Shown piece by piece: positions 55,020 through 64,000 of a stretch of DNA of 64,000 nt; positions within the stretch are counted from its first letter, which is position 1; each line of letters begins with the position of its first letter. Made by a program: the position numbers and the translations under genes. The stretch covers positions 1 through 64,000 of the forward strand of contig JASAND010013323.1 of assembly GCA_030248195.1 (NCBI GenBank), written 5' to 3'. The stretch is from Trissonchulus latispiculum. Taxonomy: Eukaryota > Nematoda > Enoplea > Enoplida > Ironidae. Under the pieces are notes generated by a model. The model was not told where the DNA came from, did not search any database, and saw nothing but the letters and a program-made list of their open reading frames with translations.

Positions 55020-56171
55020 CAGTCCTTGTCAGAAATAAGTTTCTTATTTTCGCGAATGTTCGCAGTTTCGCGAAGACATTCGACACGAAACATTTTGATG
55101 AATGTTCGCGAAGGGTCGAATGCAGAGTCTTTTGTGCATTCGCAGTTTTTCTGACATGTCAAAACAAACAGCAGGAGTGCCTGCTGCTTTAACTGAATTG
55201 CTAGTATCCACCGGCCAACTGTTCAGTTTTACCTCTGTGTAGTATAGAGCTTTGGACTGGCAGCTGTGCAATAAAAGCAAGTTTAAGCTTAAGCTTTTGA
55301 CAAGGAATCAATCACGTCCTGCCGCGCTGCGAAGGAGAATTCAAGCCGACCTTCGCGAAAGTTATGTAAAACCAAGAGTCCATGATTTTCTTCTATTATC
55401 AAGAAGAAGAGTAAGCCACTAGAGTTCTCCTCTTCTTGGCATTGCGTAACGGTGCTCCGACCACAATGCACGAATCTTTCCCAGTTTGGGGGGGTCGACA
55501 GGTATACCCCCTCCGTTTGGTGGTGGGGGGGGGTAGCCGAAAGTGGTCCCCGTTTCGTGGGAGGGTAGCCAAAAGTGGTCCCCGTTTGGGGGGGGATCCC
55601 TAAAAGAGGTCCCCGTTTGGGGAGGGGGTCGCTGAAAGAGGTCCCCGTTTGGGGGAGGGGTCGTTCAGGCAGGCTAAGTTTGGCCCATCCTGATTGGCTG
55701 AAGGCGACCCCCCGCCCCAAACGGGGACCACTTTTTGTGACCCCCCCAAACGGGGACCAGTTATTGTGACCCCCCAAACGGGGACCCATTTTCGAATAGA
55801 ACAAAACTACCGTAGTCCTTTGCTTTTGCTAGACCTCCCCCAAACGGAGGAGGGGGGTTTCTGCAATCTGATTGGCTGTTGGCTACCCCCCCCCCCCCAA
55901 CAAACGGGGACCTCTTTTTGGCTACCCCCCCCCACCAAACGGAGGGGGGTATGCGCTGTCAATTCGGTCGACCCCTCCCCCAAATGGGGGAACATTAGCA
56001 TATTGCGGTCAGAGCACCGTTACGTAATGCCAAGAAGAGGAGCCCACTAGTGGCTTACTCTTCTTCTTTATAATAATGCAATTATGCACTCTTGGTAAAA
56101 CTAAATTCGCAAATTCGCGAAAGCCTTTCGCATTCGCCTTCGCGAAGAAACGTATTTCTGACCAGGACTGT
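55020..56171. mobile_element. Tc1-like TIR element (TA TSD) containing a foldback element
   Basis: CAGTCCTTGTCAGAAATA (55020-55037) faces TATTTCTGACCAGGACTG (56154-56171), with TA on each outer side. Subterminal DNA has repeated TTCGCGAA octamers (six). No transposase; the core is occupied by the foldback element 55373-56094. Confidence 0.8.
55373..56094. mobile_element. CAAGAGT foldback element, 722 bp, arms of CCCCGTTTGGGG repeats, exact 7-bp TSD
   Basis: CAAGAGTCCATGAT ... ATTATGCACTCTTG, with GTAAAAC on both sides (55366-55372, 56095-56101). Outer arms pair (CTCCTCTTCTTGGCATTGCG / CGTAATGCCAAGAAGAGGAG region). Inner arms are tandem GGTCCCCGTTTGGGG units in one orientation (55500-55665) and CCCCAAACGGGGACC units in the other (55710-55990). 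Long ORFs here are repeat artefacts. Confidence 0.9.
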
Positions 56172-56497
56172 AGGCGGATCTGTTTTAAACCCGGACGAGT
56201 CTCACCAGGGAGTGGGGGATAAGAATTTCGGGGAACGCTGGAATGGAATGTCTGACGCCTGAGAGATAGGGAAGTTGAACCGATAAACACGCTCAGAAAG
56301 TGCCCCGGGCTAATTTCAGAGTGCCTATCTAGAGTTACGAAATTTAGAGAAAGGTACGAAATTACTCAGACCTAGTTTTATTAAGTTAAATAGCAGGACT
56401 TAGTCAGACAACTGACGGTTTAATGGTAACACAATTAATAACGATACAAAATTAATTAAAGGTTAACAACAATACCAATAACCTTACTGGCTACCAG

Positions 56498-56813
56498 CAA
56501 GAACACATAATAAGAGTGTGACAGCAGGTAAGCTCTCTGTTATCAGCTAACGGCTGACCCCCCACAAATGTGGATGTTCACTTCAAAGAAATTTGCACGC
56601 AATCTTTACGTGTTAAGGCTCGAAAACACAACTATGTGCTCGGTTGGGTCAATGTGCGTCTGTTGCAGGCTTAGAACGCAAAGTGCAAATTTCTTTGAAG
56701 TGGTCATACACATTTGTGGGGGAGGGGTCAGCCGTTAGGGAACAGAGCATGTACCTAGAGCTGATAACAGAAAGCTTGCCTGCTGTCACGCTCTTATACT
56801 CTATGTACTTTTG
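56498..56813. mobile_element. CAAGAGT foldback element, 316 bp
   Basis: CAAGAACACATAATAAGAGT ... ACTCTATGTACTTTTG. Arms share GTGTGACAGCAGG, AGCTCTCTGTTATCAGCT or variants, CTAACGGCTGACCCC and CTTCAAAGAAATTTGCA. Flanks do not give an exact 7-bp duplication. Sister copy of 50098-50446. Confidence 0.85.
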
Positions 56814-59800
56814 CTATGTACCAGTAAAGTGAGAGTCGGAGGAAGGGGAGACAAAACGGAGAAATTGGGGGAAACGGAAAGTCAAGAAAAAAGGAAAAAG
56901 GAAAAAGACAGACGGAAAGTCGAGCACAAAGGGGGAGGAAAATGTGAGTTGAGTTAGCAGTAAAAAGGGATTAAAAATAGAAAAGGGTTAACAAAAAGGG
57001 TACGTAAATGGAATAGGAAGGACAACCCCCAGAATTCAGCAAAAATGGTGGATCAAAAATGTCACAATACGACTGTTTGGCGGGCACCACTACAAAATCT
57101 CAACTCAAGGTGGTATGACTAATGATTATGAGCATAAAGGTATGTTGCGAAAAACCGATGATATAAGTTGATTTTTGTGCTCAATCTTCTAGCCAAACAT
57201 AAAACAATTTCTATGCAGTGTTAATTATAGAAATGACTAATATTGATATTTTCATTTATTTTGATTCTACCCAGTACAAATATATGTTAATGACTATTCT
57301 TTATCCATTCTATAGATATATACATCATTCTATTTTACAAACGCCGTTATGATGACGTATATAATTATCTGGTACATAGTAACGCAAATTTAAAGAAATT
57401 TGGACTTCTGAAAAGATATCTCCCATTTGGGTGCTGTTGCGTTAGGCAACCTGTCACTTCAGATTTTGCACTTTCTCTTTAATAATAAAGGGTTTCATTA
57501 GGGCACTGAGCTTTAGAGAAATTGACACTGTTTAAAAATTTGTGTAAATTGTTTAGATAACATAATGTGTCATTGTACCTTTGTGCATGTATCATCTATT
57601 TATCCCTGTTTAGCAACAATTAATTTGTTAAAAAGTATTTAGTGTGATTTCAAAGTTTTAAATTTTGTGTTTCGGAATTGTAAGTTCTTTCTATGTAAGT
57701 TTGCATTTTGCATCAGCACTTAAGATGACTTCAGCAAAACTTTGGCAATCCTTAAGAAAGAACGAATTTGGATTTTCAAAATAAGAATTTTAAATTAGTA
57801 AACAATTGAAATTGTAAACTTGACATAGTATTTGCGAACTCTACTGTTTCGCACAAATTTGTTTTACTACTTTTTTAACTACATGCTAACTAACTGTCTA
57901 ATTAATTGTTAAATACACTAAACTATATTTATTCAAAACAGTCATCCAGTACCAAAAATATTCAAAATACTTCAACATACTCAAAATAGTCATCCATCAA
58001 GTAGTCTGAAATATCGAAGGAACACGTAAACGGTGCCCTAACGGAACGGTGCCCTAATGCAACAGTGCCGTAACGAAACAGTCAAAATTGGAGAAATTAA
58101 AAAGAGTACCATAATGGGAAACAATGGCTTCAGGTCCCTCTGGTTTCTCGCAAATTGAGACTAAAATTTTTGCCGGAATAAATTGGAAAACTTTAGTTAC
58201 AGGACACGCCTGTGTTGTACTCAGAATGCGATCTATGGAGCTTATTTAAAAACCCCAAACCTCCAGAGCCCAGACATTCTAGAAAACACATATCCTGCAG
58301 CAAAACTTGAAATTAGATTATTGCGGATCAAACCTCTTTAAAAGTTAAGCACCCCCAAAAACCCCTAATAAAAATCAATCCGAAATAAGAAATTTGTGAA
58401 TACGATCATAGGACATCTTGTTGTGTGCAGAGTAAGTGAAGCTATTAATTTGTCGTTTTTGTAGCTTTTGTTAATCGTTCAGGAAGACTACTGTCTGGGT
58501 CGGTCCTGTTTTCATTGTTCAAAAATCATCAATTTCCCAAAATCTGACTTTAAAAATTTGCCAAAAATTCGTTACTCAACAGAATTGCGCAAATCCAGAT
58601 AGCTGCAATCTAGAAATATTTCCTTAACATGTGTGCAAGCAAAGTAGTAGTTGTAGAATTGTATCAGAACACATGTCTTTGCCACCTCTCAAGGACTCTA
58701 GAACGATAGAAGCAATATTATGCAAACTGATCTTGTCTTGCTTAGTAGACCCACGGGGAATATAGGATAATGAGGAAATTGGAGATAATCGAAAACCGGC
58801 AAAAAGTAACCCCTCTCTATAGTTTGCAAGACTAACAATTGCAGGCTGCCTTGACGGAACTACAGGAAACGAAAAACTGATAATATTTGTTTAATTGGAT
58901 TAACTTTGCAGAACTATTGGAAGCTATTTTATGCAGAACTGTTTGCATAAAGATTGTTTAAATAGAATATCAGGCTAAAGCAACAGTTTGTGTAGCTATG
59001 CAAAGCCATTATAAAATTAAGCTTTACTAATCCTTGCTTATTTTATTCTTTAAGTTTTCACTCCTCAATTTTTTGCCTTTAGTTTCTTTCCCTGTTGATA
59101 CATTACTTCGCTATAGCACGAAGGTGTCTTAAAAGCTAAAGCTGGTTTGCCTGCTTGGTTCATCAAAAATAAACGTGATTTTAAAGGTTCAATTAAAAAA
59201 CTAAACAAACATTCAATATAAATTAAAACAAAGTATACAGACCTTTATGACAAAGATTAAACTTATGGAGAGTTTGATGAACTCCTCACTGGAATCTAAC
59301 TTTGCTGATTTGCGAAGGAAGTTACCAAGTTTAGCTGCGTAATGATGGTGACCAGGAATGGCCAAAGCAGTCAAAAATACAGTAAAATATCTATTATCCT
59401 AGCTAGGCATGGAAAGTTGGCTATAAATATTTTATCAGAAAAAGGAAAACGCTAAAAAACCTAGGAAACTCTGAGCCTAAAAGGCACTCAAATGCTGCCC
59501 CGCTCTCTCTTTCCATAGTCAAGTTTAAAAGCTCATTTTCTGGTTTCCACGGCAACCAAACCCACCTACCGACTGTTTTCACCCAATTTTCTGATAACCT
59601 GATGTGAAAACTATACTGTGCCAACAAACTAAGTCATGACTTAACTTTGTATGAAAATAATAGGAAATTGCGTGACAGTAGTTTTAGTTATTTTCAAAGG
59701 GAAATGATGAATTATGAAAAGGGTCTTTGAAGATCTAGAATAGAATGGCTTGTTCAGCTGACACGCGTGAACGTATGGTTTACATTTTCTGCTTTATTAT

Positions 59801-61447
59801 ATTATTTTCAAAAGGAAATATCAATAGCTAGCAAAAGTAATTTCCAGACTGGAATGTATATCATGTATGCCTCGATCAGTATATAAGTACAGAACTAAAT
59901 TTAGCCGAGTTTGGTCAGAAAAGTTCTCTAATCCGTGTGATATCAGGTCAACTTAAAATACAATTTAAAAATTAGAACAAATATTTAAAAATCAGTATTG
60001 ATTGTCAGAAAATTCTAATGATTGTGTAGAATATTTCCTTGATTTTACCCTAAATTATTCAAAAGTGAGTGCTAACTTCATCAAAAATCAATCTAAATTT
60101 GACTGCTGTGTACGGTCCAAGGCCGTACATAGCTAGTACATCTTCATCGCCATTTTGATTATAACTTTATTCATTCTGGTTTCAAATTTCCTAACGTGTG
60201 GCGGTTTTTGGGCGCCATCTTGTGATCATCTTTTTCTGGCGCGGATTGTTGGTTAGTCGGGGGGATCGTTTGGGGTCACACCCACGCTGATACTTGGTGT
60301 TCACATACGGTTTGTTTCTTTGATTGAGATTTTGTTAAAGTCTATTTGTGCTTGCCCGTTTTCCATTTCCTGCCGTTTTGTGGATGTTTTATTTGAAATT
60401 ATCAAGAATATTGTTTTTATGTTTGAAGGTGTTGGAACTTTGTATTTTCTGTCTTTGTGAAAGTAAATCCGTGAAATTAGGGCTGTGCCGATTACTTTAA
60501 TTAGGTTAGCGATTAAGTAGGGTTAGAATCAGACTTATTACACACTCAACCTCGAACCTTTAATCTTTATTGAATAAATTATTTACATACAGAATTTCAT
60601 AATTCGACAATTGTTGGAAAATTGCTTTGTGAAAAATAGAAGGAGAAGGAGAATGGTGTTTCTGGCAATTTGCGGGAGCAAAACACCCCTACCCATTTTT
60701 CGCTTACACTGGGAGCGGCCGCATTACGCAAGGTTCCCCCCCGTTTTTCATAACCAATATTCCTATCTTTTTTTATGAAGAATAAATAGAGAACATATGG
60801 TCCATGTGAAAAATACATGTATTTTATATAGAAAATCGAAGACTGGCAAGGATAGCAACAACAATTTCAACAAAAATTAAAGGAAGAATCGTTGAGAGGC
60901 AGCAGGAAAAACCATTACTTGGGGTTGAGAGCAGACATGTGCAGGAGGGGAAGTTCTGGGGGGGGGCGGTAAGCCGGCGGCCTCAGGCCGCCGGAAAATC
61001 GGATTATTCCGGCTTTTTGCCCAAAAAACCGGAAAAGCTCCGGATTCTGGGGGGGGGGTGAGCTCCAGGTCTGGGCGGTGCAAACCCCCCCCCAAGCACA
61101 TGTATGGTTGAGATAACTGTAAACCTGCAGATTTGAGATCTTTCGCCACCACCAGCAATGGCACTGACCAAATTTGACAATCTCTCTTAGCGTCCAGCAT
61201 GTTTTGAAAATCGCACCTACCTAATCGGCACTCCAGGAGGTAGGTGAATGTCACTGAATGATAATTCACCCCTATCCTGTTACGCCTCCTATCTGATCCT
61301 AAACTATCTATCCACAACGCCCGCACCCCTTTCCATTAGTTGTTCACATACAACAAGTAACCTTCTTCAACACGGAAACCAGCAAACCAATTATATCTAC
61401 TCTTCTAATTAACGTGGGTATCTACTGTCTGAGTCTTCCGGACTTAC
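56814..61447. other. No gene supported; small tandem and palindromic sequences
   Basis: 58026-58075 has three near-tandem copies of ACGGTGCCCTAA. 60103-60123 is a TGTACGG/CCGTACA hairpin. 60974-60994 is a perfect CCGGCGGCC TCA GGCCGCCGG hairpin in a GC-rich patch (60950-61095) with further CCGGA words. The 149-residue minus ORF at 60877-61326 spans that patch and looks spurious. Confidence 0.5.
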
Positions 61448-61515
61448 TTTTGAGCTGATAAAACATAGCGTATGACGCTTGTCATACGCATATGTATTAT
61501 ATATGTACTCATGAT
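61448..61515 (+). mobile_element. Possible right end of a CAAGAGT-family element
   Basis: GAGCTGATAAAACATAGCGT then ATGTATTATATATGTACTCATG is similar in layout to the family's right arm; no left arm is visible. Confidence 0.3.
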
Positions 61516-61929
61516 TATACAGATTAAACCTGGTTTGACCAAAAACTAAATTCTACTTTAGTTCGATCCATTTTAATTGGGCGAAAGAGAAGGGTCCCCG
61601 ACCCCTGGCTCCGGCCCTTCCCTGGCGCCGTCAGTGGTTAACACACCTAATCTCGTTCGTATTTCACTAGCATAAAGAAATGTTCAAACCACACTAGCTT
61701 AGAATTATAAAAATGCTAGCAACTTTTCAAATCAATTCGGAACGATTTTATGTAGCGCTTTACGGTCATCTTCTGTCATAAAAATTGGCAAGATTTCGAT
61801 TCAATTGACCACAAGAGATTTGTTCCCCTACTTCATCTACTTTTAACCTTTTACAGTTGACTCTTACCGTTTTCGGTGAGCGGATCCATTATAAATCTAA
61901 ATAAGAGGTAGTTGCTAAAATAATTTGTA

Positions 61930-63335
61930 ATCTTAAGTACGTTTTGAAAAATTTTCAAGCCTGATCAAATTGTGAGCATGAAAGTGAAATGACTGTTGAC
62001 CAGTCCCTGACTTATGTGTGTTCACCACCTTTCAACTTTGCACATTTACGATCAGGCCCATGTCAAGATAAAAGTCACTTTTTGATGCGTTCTGACCTAC
62101 CACTTGATTTTCTTGAAGCTTTTATTTTCATGGGGATTCTTGGGGTTCTGGGGGTTCTTAATTTTTTGTAGAGATTTGATCTATAACTATGTTTAGTTTC
62201 ATTCTTTGATGGGGGTTCTGGGGGTTCTTGGGGGTTCTTAACTTTTCGAAGAGATTTGATCCGTGACTGCATATATTTAGTTTCAAATTTTTGATTTGGG
62301 TTCTTGGGGTTCTGGGGGTTCTGAAATTTTTTCAGGAGATTTGATCCTCTACTGCTTAGTTTTAAGTGTTTGCTGGAAATTCTGAGTGTTCTGGAGTCCG
62401 GGTGTACCGAAAAGTGTGCGCATTGTCTGGGCCTAAATTAAGGGCGAACTTGTTGCTGTTGTCGTCAGCTTTCGATTGACACCCATATTGTGGATATTGG
62501 ATGTTTCATACACAGAATTTTCAGTCTAAGTTTATGAGAAAAGCGAGGAGGACCTCCCCCCCCCCAGTACACCCCGGTTCTATGCTACAAATTTGATGAC
62601 TGAGATACATATATACATATTATAAACATACCATGTCTGCTGAAGTACCTGCTGAAGGAAAGGATCCGCAACGTAGTCACGTACAAATCAAAGTCCTGGA
62701 TGCAAACGCATGAAAAAATTTGAGAACCTCCTTTTTTCTGATGAGGGTTCTGGGGGTTCTAACTTTTATCTTGACATGGGCCTACGATCATATGCATACC
62801 GCGAATTCGCGAAAATCAGAGACAAAATCTTTGATCGATTTTGATCGATCCATTTTAGTGGTCGATCAATCACTCGGATTGATGTCCCGACTCGATTTTT
62901 GAAATCAGGTACTTAGATCTAGCCTAGGGGCAACTTCTCAGCCAAATCGGAGTCCAAAAGTTTTTTTTAACCACAAGGGGGAACCAAGGCGAAAAATGTC
63001 CCATATGAATAAATGCCAAAACTTTTTGGTCCAAAAGAAGTCTTTTATAAATAACGTATGTTCATATTTTCACATATAATTCACCGATTTGATACCTATA
63101 TAATGGGAAAGAAGCTCAAGCCATGGAGTTGCCTTTGTCATGCATATTATAATCATCGTGTACGTGCAGAATAAGAATTGTTTTATTGTTGTACAGGTCG
63201 TAAATGCATATGGTCGTAAATGTGAAAAGTTGAATGGTGGTGAACCACACATAAGTCAGGGACTGGTCAATAGTAATTTCACTTTCAAGCTCACAATTTG
63301 ATCAGGTTTGAAAACTTTTCAAAACGCACTTAAAA
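61930..63335. mobile_element. 1.4-kb TIR element with internal G-rich tandem repeats
   Basis: 61930-62060 and 63198-63335 are inverted copies (TTGATCAGGTTTGAAAA-type, AAATTGTGAGC, GACCAGTCCCTGACTTATGT, TTCACCACC). Inside, three to four diverged units of about 80-100 bp carry GGGGTTCTGGGGGTTCTT followed by GAGATTTGATC (62128-62345, and 62735-62765). No ORF with support. Confidence 0.75.
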
Positions 63336-63409
63336 TTTCTTTAGGTGCTGGTTTCCTTTCGGGTATTTTTCACTCATACGGCTTTAATCCTTTACGTAAA
63401 TAGCTAAAA

Positions 63410-63690
63410 CACGAAATAACCTATTTCCGTGCTCTTTCACATTCTGGGACCAGTCCTATATTTTTAGGCCGAAAGATAAGAAAGTTTTGGTTTTTGGCCT
63501 TACGCTCCCGGTAGGTGGACAATGCACGGGATTGGCTGTTTATGGCTAGAAAGAGGACACGAAAATGAACATTTTTGCTTTTACAACCTTTGAGCTATCT
63601 CCAGTGGTTAAGTCAGTGTAAGCAAAAAACTGTTTTTAGGGCTAAAAATGGCCATTTTCGAGGAAATCAGTTTTTTTCAAAATTACTGCC
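63410..63690 (+). repeat. Dispersed repeat, copy 2
   Basis: Collinear diverged copy of 8240-8520. Confidence 0.75.
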
Positions 63691-64000
63691 AGATGTTAAG
63701 GACAAAGTAGTGTAGCGAAAGTGTTGTAATATAGCGATTACCAACAACTTGCTACTGGAACTGCGCCCAATAGATAACGCGCCTGGCCTAACAGAAGCCA
63801 GTTCGTGGGGAGCCTCGCCAGTAACTGATGTTACACGTAACGCACCAGGCTAACCCTAAGTAAGCCATAAAGGACCACGAATAAATATAGGCATTTAATA
63901 ATGGCGCATTGGCCGGAAAAAGGCACGTACATAAATGAAGAGGCAAAGCATAGAAATAAGCACACATATAATAAGCATATAGTAAAGGCCACAATGACGG
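63691..64000. other. No gene seen
   Basis: Unassigned up to the window edge. Confidence 0.4.

Noticed and set aside
54820..55280. ORFs upstream of the receptor as its N-terminal exon
   Set aside because: They overlap the left arm of the Tc1-like element and lack a signal peptide; splice frame could not be matched with confidence.
55289..56050. ORFs of 118 and 171 residues
   Set aside because: They read through the CCCCGTTTGGGG repeats of a foldback element.
60877..61326. 149-residue minus ORF
   Set aside because: Spans the GC-rich palindromic patch; Pro-rich, without domain or codon signal.

Overview
The window looks like accessory DNA from an animal nuclear genome, AT-rich and dominated by mobile elements. 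The clearest host gene is an intron-containing ionotropic (glutamate-like) receptor with GT-AG splicing. Together with the Ty3/gypsy relic and a Polinton-type element, this suggests an arthropod or other ecdysozoan; I cannot place it more closely.

Layout. 0-7 kb: right part of a Polinton/adintovirus-like element. It carries a packaging-ATPase gene running off the left edge (minus), an overlapping small membrane protein (minus) and, divergently on plus, a 1428-residue zinc-finger/protein-primed DNA polymerase with a recognisable core promoter and a leader full of short repeated motifs. A G-rich minisatellite follows. 7-33 kb: mostly gene-poor DNA with miniature inverted-repeat and foldback elements, dispersed repeats and three small unassigned ORFs (19.6-21.1 kb). 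32.4-39.6 kb: a 1.5-kb terminal-inverted-repeat element carrying a tRNA-like gene, then a hairpin-dense non-coding region. Its first 1.24 kb is a near-identical second copy of a block at 9.1-10.2 kb. 40-47 kb: more non-autonomous elements, two decayed minus-strand gene fragments and a frameshifted C2H2 zinc-finger ORF. 47.3-49.9 kb: an internally deleted, frameshifted gypsy element (minus). 50-57 kb: foldback elements and the ionotropic receptor (minus, two exons seen). 57-64 kb: no gene seen; a 1.4-kb inverted-repeat element lies near the right end.

Most unusual signals. (1) The 9.1-10.2 kb and 33.9-39.6 kb blocks are packed with short perfect stem-loops. Seven of them share the heptaloop TTGTTAC (one copy TTGCTAC) on 5-bp stems of different sequence, which is covariation visible within one window. 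(2) A foldback family with termini CAAGAGT...ACTCTTG: three copies have exact 7-bp target duplications, and their arms differ completely in size and content. (3) The Polinton-type polymerase carries an OTU-like Cys/His pair and, between polymerase motifs A and B, a Vsr-endonuclease-like block. All of this was read by eye; no alignment or database search was run.
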